Origin: Apostichopus japonicus
Taxonomy: Eukaryota > Echinodermata > Holothuroidea > Aspidochirotida > Stichopodidae
Reading direction: 5' to 3'
Assembly: GCF_037975245.1 (NCBI RefSeq)
Contig: NC_092581.1
Span: 6,725,501-6,789,500, forward strand
DNA length: 64,000 bases
This document shows positions 44,418 through 56,177 of this stretch, in pieces. Under the pieces are notes generated by a model, which made no database searches, was not told the DNA's origin, and was given only the letters and a program-made list of their open reading frames with translations. The position numbers and the translations under genes are program-made. Each line of letters opens with the position of its first letter. The stretch's first letter is position 1.

Positions 44418-44421
44418 TTAA

Positions 44422-44785
44422 AGGCATTGAAGATCCACCCCACACCGCGTGCAGCCATCTGAAAATGTTAAAATTCTGTTGCTTGCAAGTGACGTTTTGT
44501 TCGTGTCGCTACAAAATGCAGACAGTAATGAAACGTGATACCTTAATTGTTGTCTTTAGCTGGACCTGTGATGTCCATCGCTGTATCGTTTGTATATTGT
44601 GCTGTGGGTATTGACTGCAGCTATATGTACTAACTATACACTAGTGTCTAATTACCGAGGGTAGCAAGCTGTGTGTGTATTTTCTGGGATCGATGGTAGT
44701 GTTTAACACTTCTGTTACACCTCATTCGAAACTAGGTCAAATTACCAGCATTAGACGTTTCTTTTTGCGCGAGTCTTCACACCCT
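44422..44785 (+). mobile_element. TTAA MITE, copy 1
   Basis: Begins AGGCATTGAAGA and ends TCTTCACACCCT (imperfect inverted ends), flanked by TTAA at 44418-44421 and 44786-44789. The same 0.36-kb sequence lies at 48842-49202 (inverted) and 58966-59326, each between TTAA sites. TTAA duplication fits piggyBac or Kolobok. Non-coding. Confidence 0.85.
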
Positions 44786-44794
44786 TTAAGCAAG

Positions 44795-45060
44795 AAAAAC
44801 CAGAATGCAAAATGCATTGAGGTTTCGATGACTTCAATGCACTAGACTGCTTGTTAGTATAACCAGAACTAGCTGTTACAATAACACTCTGGCATGATTA
44901 CACAGGTCAATCTACTGTACGTGGCTATACACACCTCTATCAAAAACTAGAGGGGTCTTGTACGCAATGTTATGAATCCACACACCAAGTATTAGAGGTA
45001 TCCACGATTTCCATCGTTACATATCATGGCACTGGAGGTCAAAGGTCACCCAAATGCAGG
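44795..45060 (-). repeat. Inverted AGGTCA-type unit and linked block
   Basis: Inverted counterpart of 6480-6900. Contains a perfect AGGTCAAAGGTCA at 45036-45048 on the plus strand. Confidence 0.65.
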
Positions 45061-45125
45061 TCGAGTATTGGATTACAATAGCGTAACTACCACTTTAATG
45101 GACATTTGGTTCCCAAGTAATTGCA

Positions 45126-45784
45126 AAAATACGATAAGATAAGATAAGATAAGATAAGATAAGATAAGTAGAACTTTATTACTCCAAAGAAGGAAATTAA
45201 GATCTTGCACATAAAATGTAAAAGACAGTATAAAAATATGGCTATGTTACAAATATGAAAAACAGGGATAGAACGGAACGATAAAACATTAAACAATCGA
45301 ACAATAAAACACACATAGGCAGGACCTAACGGCTCAAGTTATCATTGTAAAGCCTTATTGCACGTGGAATAAACGAATTGCGATGACGGTTGGTTCTCAT
45401 GGGTGGGAGACGCAGTCTGCCAGTGCCCCTAGTTATGATATTATCGTGCAGATAACAGTGAAGCGGGTGATCATGGTCATTCCAAACAATGTCTAGTTTG
45501 TTTTGGAGCAAGCACACATAAATTTCCTCAACTGTTGATTGAGGGTCTCCAATGACTCTACCCGCTTTACAAATAATGCTGTCAATACGGTCTTTGTCAG
45601 TCCCAGTGGCGTTCCCACCCCAACCGACGAGACAATACCGCCATACGCCACAGATAGTAGCGTTGTAAAGAATACCCATTATAGAAGTATGGACGTTAAA
45701 ACTGGCCATCTTATTTAAACAATACAACCTGCAATACAATACTAGTTTTTTACCCCTGATTGACCTTTGTTGACCTTGGATCAC
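45126..45784 (-). mobile_element. 5'-truncated LINE, C-terminal region with pentamer tail
   Basis: The 152-codon minus-strand frame reads 'NATICGVWRYCLVGWGGNAT', 'SIICKAGRVIG', 'DHDHPLHCYL' and 'RTNRHRNSFIPRAIRLYN'. This pattern is shared by the ends of many RTE/Rex-like non-LTR retrotransposon ORFs ('...HPL...SGRR...P...T.R...SFIP.AI..LN'). About 150 bases of 3' untranslated sequence follow. Then comes a (TTATC)n tail at 45132-45168, as expected for the microsatellite-like 3' end of these LINEs. Only the last ~0.66 kb is present, with no endonuclease or RT motifs, so it is a dead-on-arrival copy. Confidence 0.85.
45132..45168. repeat. (GATAA)n microsatellite, LINE tail
   Basis: About seven tandem GATAA units on the plus strand at the 3' end of the minus-strand LINE. 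Confidence 0.95.
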
Positions 45785-46563
45785 ATGACCTTTATGTTTG
45801 GAAACAATCCCTTACTCCATTCACAACTTCTCCCAAAATATCAACCATGTCGAACCCTGTCAATGGGAGTTATTACATACACACACTCCCCGCCTGCATG
45901 AATGCATAGGTTACGATTATCATCGAAACCAAAAATTGATTAAATGTCCATTTTGCTGTTCTTCAAATTGTATTTTACATGTTTTCCCCTATTATGACTG
46001 CTAACATGGAAGCAACCCTACAGTTTTCTTGCTTTCAATGTGGAAAATCAACATACCAGTTAAGAAAGATGTGAAAGCTTCTCTTCTACAAGATATAAAA
46101 CCTTTGACTCATGCTAACCTAACTGGATTTTTGGCCTCCAAAGAAACAACAGTGCACACATGCTAATATTTATAGTGCATCAATGGGTGTCCTATTAGTG
46201 CTGATAGTTATAATCGATTAATCGCCAGAAGTAACAATTACACTTTGGAAGTTCAATTAATTGCGCTCAAAACCCATGCTTGTTCTGCAGTGCAACATTC
46301 AGTCATAGCAATGTTTGATCATAGTGCATAATCGAAAATTCGTAAGTTATAAATCTTTATGATTGCCAAAGTATAAAGTCATTTCTTCAAATATGTTTAC
46401 AATTACTTCATTACTGGCCTGGTTCACATTTATTGGATGTCTGATCGAGTGTGTTGATTGCGGTGTAGTTTAATTTCAATGTGCAAAATATGTACCTGCT
46501 TTCGCGCTAGGCTAGAGCCTAGCCTAGATCGTCCATCTACAGCAAAATTCTTGCATACTAATC
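45785..46563. other. Unassigned DNA
   Basis: No gene recognised. The frame at 45798-46004 has eight cysteines but no pattern I can name. Confidence 0.35.
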
Positions 46564-46903
46564 CTCACACCGCTGCAAGGTGTAACATCTATTCATTGTT
46601 TGCACGTTTTATTATTGCTAGTAGTTGTCGTAGCCTCGTAGATTCATTTGAAAATTTGGGCCATGAGGGATTTCAAGCAATGTTATAGATTGAAAGTTGT
46701 TAACAGTTTTTGTTTGGTAGATGTTTTAATCATCACACCGCTGCAAGGTGTTACATCTATTCATTGTTTTCATGTTTTATTATTGCTAGTAGTTGTCGTA
46801 GCCTCGTAGATTCATTTGAAAATTTGGGCCATGAAGGAATTCAAGCAATGTTATAGATTGAAAGTTGTTCACATAGTGTTTGTTTGGTAGATGTTTTAAC
46901 ATG
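46564..46903 (+). repeat. Tandem duplication, two ~170-bp units
   Basis: Units begin at TCACACCGCTGCAAGGTGT (46564 and 46734) and share 'gtagttgtcgtagcctcgta' and 'aagcaatgttatagattgaa' with few differences. Confidence 0.9.
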
Positions 46904-46966
46904 ACTTAGACACCACACATTAAGACACGAAAGAACAGTTAACCGGAGAGCCAGTGGGCTTGTTGT

Positions 46967-47560
46967 GATTCCTTGCCAAATTGAGATTATAATCCCAAGC
47001 TTTGGTCATTGTTGATTAAATTGATCAGCAAGGTTCTTTAACTGACTGTGGATCTACCTACTAAATATGTAAACTAACCATGTTTACAAGCTATTTTAAG
47101 CAAACTCAAGCCCTGCCCCTTAATAAATGTGCATACCACATGAACATACATTATCATGAACCCCCTATATACCAACACCTTCACACAAAGTATGAATCAA
47201 TTCTGAAAATATTTACATTTGACCCTATGACCTCATTAATATTCTTGAGATGAGCAACAAAATCAAAAGGGCTCTTCTACTCACTAGGGGGCATATATGT
47301 ACCAAGTATGACTTCAATCCAACTTGTCGTTGTTCAGTTAATGTTTACAAGCTACTTTCCTGAAAATAAACTTAAGTCCCACCCCCTTATAAATATGCAT
47401 GATATCAACTTGAACATATATTACCGTGTATACCCACTATCTACCAACACATACCCAAGTATGAATAAATCCTGACTTTCGGTTGTGGCGTTTTTCACGA
47501 GCCAAGGGCGTCACATACACACACACTTACACATACCATACTCACACTTAATACCTTATG
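46967..47560 (-). mobile_element. GATTCCTTGCC element, inverted partial copy
   Basis: Inverted match to 3197-3899, with two internal blocks containing 'tgaccctatgacctcatta' and 'accaagtatgacttcaat'. The far end merges into 'gggcgtcacatacacac'. Confidence 0.6.
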
Positions 47561-47611
47561 GGGAACACCTTGTGAGGAACAGCAATGAGCGTGACGGTAC
47601 CTCATCAGGGG

Positions 47612-48263
47612 CAAGGGCGGCGGAACCGGGGGGGCACAGGGGGCACGTGCCCCCCCACTTTTCCTCAGGTTAAAAATGTGCCCTTTTTCTACATAAAAAT
47701 TGAGGTGTCTCAAGTTAGCAAGAGGCCAGGGAACCAGAATGAACACTCGGGAAGGGCCGTTTCCAGCCATCTGAGGGGTTTGTAAAACCAAAAATTTTCT
47801 TGTACGCTCCGCGCCAACCGATGGTGGCGCTCCGCTCAGATAGTCATGCATATAACTTTGCAAATCCTGGCTACGCCCCTGACTTTTAATGAATTTCTGT
47901 GGGTCAAACTCAAAGCTATTTCGAATGGAAAAAATTTGTTAAGATATTGACAAGAAATAAACTCTAATTCGGAAGATTCCTACAATAGCAACTAGCATGA
48001 TTTCACCTCATTTTGTCTCAAAAGAAAACTTGTTCCTTGTTTCCCAATTTGCACATTGGATATTGCAGTGCTAGTATGCATATTTTCCTTGAGGGGGGGG
48101 GGGGGGGCGGCGTTGATGGAGTGATGTTTATACGCAAATAAGATAATACGATAAGAGTTATAAAGGGTACTAAATATAAGGCTGCATCAGTCCAATCGAA
48201 TTTCTGCAAAGTGCCCTTTGATGTCGGTGCCCCCCCAGATTAAAAGTGCTTCCGCCGCCCTTG
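47612..48263 (+). mobile_element. hAT-like G-tract element with perfect 14-bp ends
   Basis: Perfect inverted ends CAAGGGCGGCGGAA; perfect 8-bp duplication ATCAGGGG at 47604-47611 and 48264-48271. Contains the hairpin module (inverted, 47690-47850) and a long G run near 48090-48110. Non-coding. Confidence 0.92.
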
Positions 48264-48659
48264 ATCAGGGGTAACAGTGAGGATGAAGATACCTTGTGAG
48301 GAACAATGGTGACTAGCATACACATTAGCGTTTCAATTACTTCTTAATTAACCAATATGGACAGTTAAATGAATGACACTTTTTAGGATCATGTTGTATT
48401 GTGTGGTGTTGTTTAATCCTGATTTGCTGTAGCTCAACTAAGTATACTTGAAAGGGTTTTAAGCTGTACCATGGACAAAAAATAAAATGATTGCGGTGTA
48501 AAAGAAAAACTAATTAAGTTTGAGGTTAAACGACATACTTTGCATTGAATTACGGATCAGGACTAGAGAACGATTGCTTGGGATCAAGTCAAATAAAGGT
48601 ACAAACGTTAGGAGCTACAAGGTTACTTATTGATCCCTTCAAACCAATGAGTTAAGGCT

Positions 48660-49390
48660 AAATATTATTTGAGTAACAATGTAACTTGTGGGTACAGAAC
48701 AACATAACCAGAATACAGCATCAATAGGTGAATGTTCATATTCCACTGATCAACAATATTGTTTGGCTTCAATATACCTTAATGCATCTAACTTCCAGCC
48801 TAATGTAGATAGCAGTGTAGCTTGTGGGGTACAGAACTTAAAGGGTGTGAAGACTCGCGCAAAAAGAACCGTCTCATGCCGTAATCTGACCTAGCTGCGA
48901 ATGAGGTGTAACAGAAGTGTTAGACACCACCATCGATCCCAGAAAATACACACACAGCTTGCTACTGTTGGTAATTATAAACACTAGTGTACAGTAAATA
49001 CATACAGCTACGGTCAATACCCACAACACAGTGTATAAATGATACAGCAATGGACATCTCAGGTCCAGCTAAAGATAACAAGGTATCACATTTCATTACT
49101 GTTTGCATTTTGTAGCGACACGAACAAAACGTCACTTGCAAGCAACAGAAAGTTAACTTTTTCAGATGGCCGCACATTATTTGGGGTGAGTCTTCAATGC
49201 CTTTAAATGTGATACATATACCTTAATGCATCTAATATGCAGCCTACAGTAGATGCCTTCATTGCTATTAGAAGCCAACCAATAACTTTACAGAGGAATA
49301 TGAAAATTGACCTATTGATGTTGTTTTCTGGTCATGTCACTTGTATGAGTGCCAGGATACCTTGTGGGTTACAGACAGTGGAATGAAATT
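48660..49390 (+). repeat. Dispersed ~300-bp repeat units, split by a MITE
   Basis: Units share 'tgtagcttgtggggtacag', 'accttaatgcatctaa', 'agccaaacaataactttgac' and 'gagtgccaggataccttgt'. The series continues at 50490-50567 and 52094-52860, so it spans about 4 kb. A MITE (48842-49202) and solo LTR copy 2 were inserted into it. Confidence 0.75.
48842..49202 (-). mobile_element. TTAA MITE, copy 2
   Basis: Inverted copy of 44422-44785, flanked by TTAA at 48838-48841 and 49203-49206. Neighbouring repeat units (e.g. near 52400) give the empty site 'acagaacctaaatg'. Confidence 0.85.
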
Positions 49391-49429
49391 TCAATTTGTC
49401 TATTGATAACTGAAACCTTCTACACAGAG

Positions 49430-49665
49430 GGGGCCATTTGGTTCAAATATTGAGGGGGGGGACATTTGCTTGGGTGCACGCGTAGCAACTTTCATCCCCA
49501 AAATTGTTCATGTGCTTCGTGATATTTTGTATAGTACTATATAAGCGGAGCGCCACCATTGGTTGGTGCGCAGCGTACAAGAAAATTTCTGGTTTTGGTA
49601 GCCCCCCAGATCACCAGAAATGGCACTTCTCGGGCTTGAAAATGACCAACCAGATGTACACTTTT
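49430..49665 (+). repeat. G-tract module copy
   Basis: Contains 'gagggggggga', 'ggagcgccaccattggttgg' and 'ccccccagatcaccagaaat'. Ends are not clear. Confidence 0.65.
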
Positions 49666-49669
49666 GCCT

Positions 49670-50050
49670 GAGAACCAAGTTTTTCCCAATAGTTTTTATT
49701 CATCCATAACCTTTTTCAAGATTGTCACCAGTCACACATCATGTGTGACCTCATCGCATCTCCTGTGGATCATTGCTTTTGTGGGTAATACTACGTAATG
49801 GCCCACAATACCCGTCAGCCCCACTTTTCAAGGTTTTAAGCCCATTATTTGTTCAGAATTTGAATAATAAATTCACTTCAAAACATGCCCATAATGTTGC
49901 ACAAAATATCATCTATGGACAACCAACATAGAAAAAAAACCTTCAACCCTAATAGACCGGTCAAAATTGCACAAGTAGAGGGAAGTATGATGAAGAATGT
50001 TGGTCAGGGAATTTTCGAAAATTCAGACACAGTTAATTTAATGGTGTACA
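49670..50050 (+). repeat. ~380-bp dispersed repeat (pair with 60525-60900)
   Basis: Shares 'gattgtcaccagtcacacat', 'cctcatcgcatctcctgtgg' and 'tagaccggtcaaaattgcac' in order with 60525-60900. Both copies follow directly on a G-tract module, so the two blocks may belong to one larger element. Confidence 0.8.
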
Positions 50051-50234
50051 AATATTGAAACCTCTTATAATGGCTACTATTAAACTTCGATATCATAAAA
50101 GATACAAAAAATATGCTCGAGGGGGGGGCAGTCTCCCCCTTCGCCCCCCTGGCTACACGCCTGCGGTTACAAATCTAGGAAACAGAAACGACCACGAAGA
50201 GTTGTTTACCTCATGCAGCATGTGTTGGATGAAG

Positions 50235-50420
50235 TTTTAGCCACCGCCAAATATGATTTGGATAAATAATCTCACGCATTATTTTCTATTTATAGCCACA
50301 CAAAAAGACTATGCCACCAAATATTGGGGGGGTATTAGATTCTATATCCCCCACCTAAAATATTGTGGGGGACATGTCCCCCCCCCCGTGCACCCCCCCC
50401 CATGATTGTAGCCCATGCTT
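50235..50420 (-). repeat. Partial copy of the CATGGGCGG hAT-like element
   Basis: Same blocks as 9033-9210, preceded by 50160-50235, which matches 13500-13720 inverted. It gives the uninterrupted target of the insertion at 11791-13471. Confidence 0.7.
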
Positions 50421-50567
50421 CTACATAGCAAACAATGAAAATTCATTGATATGAATTCATCAAATTGACAGCGGTAATCTGTATGGTAAATATTTTATTG
50501 GCCCAGTAGCACATATTATATGAGAAAACCAGTGTAGCTTGTGGGGTACATAACTTAAATGTGATAT

Positions 50568-52093
50568 TGTAGTGAAGTTAAATTTTGTTGTGTACACCCG
50601 TTGTATTTGCATGTATTACGTAATAGTCAGTTGTAGCGTTAGTTGTTTGCACCTGTGTATTCTTCAGTTCTGTATACGTTGTTGTATGGCGAGCATCGTC
50701 CCTGCAGAGCTCCGGGGCATCGCCTCGTTATCCCTTTCATAATTTGTTAATTTCATTTAATCTTGGGTCGTCAATAGCCCAGAGTTTATCCATATCTTTA
50801 CTATCTGGAGTCCGTGAGAAGATGTCACCCTTCTCAGAGGCAGGATGCCTCAGGTTTTTGGATGGTTTGGCTTCTGGCTCGAAGCCATTGGTTTCCAAGA
50901 TGGCGGACCTACAACAGTATATAGCGAGCTAGCGCTGATGGAGTCTTGATGTCCGCGAGCGTAGAGGATTCTTCTTTTCCCGCGAGCGTAGAGTCTTCTT
51001 CTTCTTCGTTTCCGCGAGCGAGCTGACTTCAGTATAGTAAGAGATTAAGTAATACATAATATTGTTTAAATGCCGTACGTACCCTTATTGTTATTTAATT
51101 GAATCGTAGTTGTAATTGTTGCCCCTCTGGCTAGGTTGTACTTCACCGTACAAAGTACATTCGTTAGGTTGTATTTGGACCTTGGTCCTATGGGATTATA
51201 GCGTGTGTTGCGTACACTGTGTAGATCAGTGGTTGTGTATTGTTAAGCACATGGGTGCTAGTAGCATTGCGTACTTTTATACTGTAGTGTTACAGTAAGG
51301 TACGTACCTTGAGTTTATATCCAGAGAGTTATTAACAGAAAGTGTATTGTACTGTATTGACAGTTCAGTTGAGGAAGATTATTTATTGATTTTAACTGTA
51401 TTTTTGTATTGTACTGCTCGCAGTGTAAAGAGTGTACGTATTTGTATTTGTCTTTTGTATCTTGAACATTATTGTTTACTGTTGGTCACTATAGAGTTGT
51501 CTCAGAGCTTGTCCTTTTAATCTTAGCCTTTGTGGATAGCTATGGAGTGCCAAGTCTCTTGAGAGTTTGTGGGTTCAGGAGGTAGAAATTCCTGCTGTCT
51601 AGGAACAGTTTAGGTGGAAAGGCCTATAATGTGTTGCAGCGGCATGTGTTGCCCTAGGCTGGCCATTACGAAGGTGTTAAATTCCTCGCCTGTTGGCAAA
51701 CGTTTATTATTATTTATGCAGATTATTTCATAATGTTCATTTTACATTGTTTCTTTTACACTTCGTACAGTTATTGCGAGATTTGTATGGTACAGATAGA
51801 GTTCTGTAATTGGTATTTCACAGTTGGAGCATAGGTATTGTGAATATTTCGTAGTTTCAAGTATAGGTTTTCCCCCAAGTTAGGTCATTAAGAGTGTAAA
51901 AGCCATTTACCGTATACTGTCATGTATCATGATTCGTTCATTTGTATATTTTCATTATCATTGTAGAGTTTGTAATAAAAGTCAGCCGTTGTTTCAACGC
52001 AAGAACACTCTTGCCTCCTCGTTGATCACTTATGAGTTCGAAGCGTAGGACCCTAAATCCGGTAATTTCCCCCGCCATCCGCGGTTCGCTTCA
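50568..52093 (+). mobile_element. Putative solo LTR, copy 2
   Basis: Runs TGTAGTGAAG...GGTTCGCTTCA (1526 bp), flanked by ATAT on both sides (50564-50567, 52094-52097). The neighbouring repeat unit at 52737-52750 (AATGAGATATCAATATACC) is the empty site, confirming a 4-bp duplication. A promoter-like GTATATAGCG lies near 50919. AATAAAA near 51973 is followed by a foldback GCAAGAACACTCTTGC, as at the end of an LTR R region. No internal genes flank it, hence 'solo'. Confidence 0.65.
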
Positions 52094-52860
52094 ATATCAA
52101 TATACAGTACCTTAATTCATCTAAGATACAGCCTACAGTAGATGCCTTCATTGCTATTAGAAGCCAAACAATAACTTTGACAGTGTAACATAAAAGTTGA
52201 CCAAATTGATGCTGTATTCTGGTGATGTTGTATGAGTGCCAGGATACCTTGTTGGGTACAGACAGTGGAATAAAATTTTAATTTGTCCATTGAGGTCTAA
52301 AACCTTCTACATAGCAACTAATGGAAATTTATTATTTGTATTGTAGGACCTAATTATTTTTTATATCATTACCAGTGTAGCTTGTGGGGTACAGAACCTA
52401 AATGCTATATAAATATACCTTATTGCATCTAAGTTTCAGCCTAATGTTGATGCCATCATTACTATAGAAAGCCAAACAACAGGTTTTATACTGGATAAGG
52501 GAAACTTCAACAACTGATGCTGTAATCTGCTCATGTTGTGTGAGTGCCAGGATACCTAGTGGGCTACAGACAGTGAAATAAATGTTCCATTTGACTCTCA
52601 AGAACAATGGAAATTCCTTGCTGTGAATTCATGGACTTGACACTGTTAATCTGTAGAGTAAATTTATTATCTGCATTGTAGGACCTAAATATTACATAAG
52701 TACCAGTGTAGTTGTGGGATACATAACTTAAATGAGATATCAATATACCTTAATGCATCTAATATGCAGCCTACAGTAGATGCCTTCATTGCTATTAGCA
52801 GTCAAACAATAACTTTGACCAGAGGAATATGAAAATTCACCTATTGACAGTGGCGGAGCG
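52094..52860 (+). repeat. Continuation of the ~300-bp repeat units
   Basis: Three further units of the 48660-49390 family, with the motif 'tgtagcttgtggggtacag' at 52374 and a degenerate copy at 52707. Confidence 0.75.
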
Positions 52861-53100
52861 TCCAGGCCCCCCCCCCCCGACAGACTCAAATGGACTGCTG
52901 GCGCCCTTTTCAGCTTTTTACCACTTTTCACTTATTCGCGATTATTGACTTTTTTATTGCGCTCTCATCTACCTATTGACATTTGTCACATTTTGTTGGC
53001 GATGAGACCTATTTATTCATCTTTTGTCCGCAAATTAGCAAGGCCAGGAAAGATCATTTCCGGCGATCTAGGGAGTATCTTGACTAAAAAATTTTTTGTC
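52853..53100 (+). mobile_element. CAGTGGCGGAGCGTCC element, 3' part missing
   Basis: Matches 12228-12525 (C run, 'tggactgctggcgccctttt', 'gcgctctcatctacctattg'). It is cut at 53100 where solo LTR copy 3 begins, and its remainder was not found after 56177. Confidence 0.7.
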
Positions 53101-53720
53101 TGAAGCGAACCGCGGATGGCGGGGGAAATTACCAGATTTAGGGTCCTACGCTTCGAACTCATAAGTTATCAATGAGGATGCAAGAGTGTTCTTGCGTTGA
53201 AACAACGGCTGACGATTTATTACAAACTCTACAAAATGATATGAAAATATACATATGAACAAACAATGGCTCAATATAATAAATGGCTCTTTACTCCTAA
53301 TTAAAACTATCCTGACTCGGGGGAAAACCTATACTCAACCTATGAAATACTATGTAATATGAACCTATGCTCAAACTGTGAAATACCAATAACAGAACTC
53401 TATCTGTACCATAAATACTAAATCCACGTGATATTAATACAACGTAGCACTCGTACAATACTGTATAAAAATGTATAAAGTGTATAAAGAACAATGTAAA
53501 ATGAACATAATGATATAATCTGCATATATAATACAATATGTTTGCCAACAGGCGAGGACTTTTGGCACCTTCGTAATGGTCAGGGCAACACATGCCAGCT
53601 GCAACACATTATAGGCCTTTTCACCGTACTGTTCCTAGACAGCAGGAATTTTCACCTCCTGAACCCACAAACTCTCAAGAGACTTGTCACTCTATAGCTA
53701 TCCAAAATGGCTAAGATTAA

Positions 53721-55114
53721 AGAGGTTATGAAATGAAAAATTTTCATGTCTTGATATGGTTTATCTACATTACTACAACACCACCCATGCACAATTTTCC
53801 GTAAATACGGCTTCAAACGCCAGAAATTCGCTGTCAAAGTATTCCCTAGAGACCTCTCGAGCTGCCACTCGTAAAAAAAAAGCAAAGCTGCCCACCGCAG
53901 TTCATCTGACGTCATCAAAGGAACCGTTTCAGCCAAAGCCGACTCCCCGCTGTTTACCGATACGGCGTTATACAGTTAACAACATGTAATCACAACACTC
54001 TTCTCATCAATTGTCTTTTCCCGAATCTTCTGATTCCGAGGAAATAGGACTTCACCTCTCAGGACATTCGTAAGCTTTAACTAAAATTATTTTCTTGAGG
54101 AAGAAGAGGAAATATTTTTGAGGGTGATGAAGATATCGTTGTTTTTCCCTATCAATTGAGCCCCTTGCAGAAGAATTGTAAAACGATCCCGATGGCCGAG
54201 ACGCGTCGCTGCCGTGCGAAGTCCCCGAGCTCAACGGTTGGACGACCCTGAACCGAAACTGGTCGGTTGAGCATAAACAAAACCACCGTTATTAAGACCT
54301 TCATGTGATTTAAATTATCTCGAATGTCGATGATCCTGCTACTTTACTTCGCAGCGAAGCTTCTAGAATTTTGTGTCTTACATTGCAAGGAAAATGTGAC
54401 ATTCTGTTACAGTGCAACCCTATAATAGCACTGGTAACATGGCCCTATAACTAATAGACGTTGTATAACAGGCTAGCCCGTGTAATTGTATCATCCAACT
54501 GTTAACGTACGTAAAATCACAACACAACGCCAGTTTTACCACAAAAGAAACTTGCAGATCTAGAACTGAATGTTCTAAAACCAACTAGCTTTAAGTTTTG
54601 TGCAAAATATTAGGTAACCAACTAAAAATCGTCATTTGCTGTATCAAGGAGGCCTAGGCTATGGTCATTTAACAAGTAATTTGGTAACAGTATAGGCCTA
54701 CAGGCACTCATAACGTTGTGTATGTGTATGCGAGTCGTGTTCAAATTCTTCGATTTCTGTCATCTTTTGGAAAAGCTTGCAGTAGAAATCCGTCTTTACT
54801 TGTGGTGGCGCAACCTGTTACATATCGGCTCGGCATATTTAACAGTAACGAGATAAATTTACGTAAAAACAAAACTCCAAACACCAAATCAATTACTACG
54901 GAGCGCTGCAACAGTGTAATGTTGTGTGTTCTCAGACGTTTTAAGAATGTAAACAGCGTCTCGGAAGTGAGCTGAGTTCCTCGACTGACGTCACGCCGCA
55001 TTACCGTAAATACAACAATTTTTCGAAAGTTTTTATTACCCTCGAATTTTGATCGTTTATTACGAGTATACAGAATTCGATGAGAAAGAATTTTTTTTCC
55101 ATTTCATAACCTCT
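53721..55114 (-). mobile_element. Kolobok-like TTAA element with THAP remnant
   Basis: Inverted ends AGAGGTTATGAAATG, flanked by TTAA at 53717-53720 and 55115-55118. Copies 1 and 2 of the LTR show the empty site ('ctaagattaaaggacaag'). TTAA plus a THAP-bearing protein fits Kolobok, whose transposases can carry a THAP domain. At 1394 bp it is too short for a full transposase. A minus-strand frame (53725-53936, MAETVPLMTSDELRWAALLF) at the other end is unrecognised. Confidence 0.75.
54741..54836 (-). pseudogene. THAP domain N-terminal half
   Basis: MPSRYVTGCATTSKDGFLLQ then AFPKDDRNRRI and a stop (TGA). This is the opening of a THAP zinc finger: MP, a C-x-n region, then the 'F-x-x-F-P' block. 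The TGA sits where the conserved tryptophan (TGG) of THAP domains belongs, a single-base change. The first zinc cysteine also appears replaced (R-Y-V instead of C). The second half of the domain is not found nearby, so the exon is a relic. Confidence 0.6.
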
Positions 55115-56011
55115 TTAAAGGACAAGCTCTGAGACAAAAACAACAGTAACAATAATGTTCAAAATACAAAATACGAATACGTACACGCTCTTTACACTGC
55201 GAGCAGTACAATATTCAAATACTCTGAGACAATAACTTTTAAACAACAGTAACAATAATGTTCAGAATACAAAATACGAATAAGCTCTTTACACCACGAG
55301 CAGTACAATACTAAAATACAGGTACAATAATCAACTGTCAATAATCAGTACAATGCAATAACACCCACGTGCTGAACGATAAAAACACGCTACGAACCCG
55401 TAGGACCAAGGTCCAAAAATACAACCTAACATGTACTTTGTACAGTAAGCACAACCTAGCCAATGGGGCAACACTTAAAACTAATTCAATTAACTAACAA
55501 TAAGGGTACGTACAGAATTTATGAAAACAATATTTACGACTTAATCTCTTACTAAAATGGGTACAGCTCGCTCGCGGAAAGGAATAACTCTCTACGCTCG
55601 CGGACATCGAGAACGCGGACATCGAGACTACATCTCTCGCCAGCCAGCTCGCTATATAGTATTAGTGGATCCGCCATCTTGGAAAAACCAGTGGCTTCGA
55701 GCCTGAAGCCGATAACCAGAAAAACATGAGGCATCCTGCCTCTAAGAAAGGGGGACATCTCCTTCGTGATCACCAGACAATCCAGATATGGGTAACTCTG
55801 GGCAATTAACGACCCAAGAGCAATAAAATGATGAAAATATGAAAGGGATAACGAGGCGAACCCTGGAGCTCTGCACAGACGCTGCTAGCCATATCGTGGC
55901 GCGTACAGAACTAACAAAGCACACATGCAAACAACTAACGCTAAAACTGACTATTACGTAACACATATAAATATTCAAAGGGTGCAAACAACAAAATTTC
56001 ACTTCACTACA

Positions 56012-56177
56012 GTATCATGATTTGTTCATATGTATATTATCATTTAGAGTTTTGTAATAAATCGTCAGCCGTGGTTTCAACGCAAGAACACTCTTGCATC
56101 CTCATTTATATCTTTGGGAGTTCGAAGCGAAGGACCCTAAATCTGGTAATTTCCCCTGCCATCCGCGGTTCGCTTCA
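56012..56177 (+). repeat. 3' end of an inverted solo-LTR copy
   Basis: Matches copy 2 from about 51928 to its end (GGTTCGCTTCA), then 'atatcaatg'. It forms a head-to-head junction with copy 3 at 56011/56012. Confidence 0.8.

Larger units (their letters stand above)
53101..56011 (-). mobile_element. Putative solo LTR, copy 3 (with inserted element)
   Basis: Homologous to copies 1 and 2, minus orientation, 1.5 kb without the insertion at 53721-55114. Target duplication not seen: the right side joins directly to part of an inverted copy (56012-56177). Confidence 0.6.

Noticed and set aside
47495-47863. 122-codon minus-strand frame
   Set aside because: Runs through the conserved G-tract module; the same peptide-like text appears wherever that repeat occurs.
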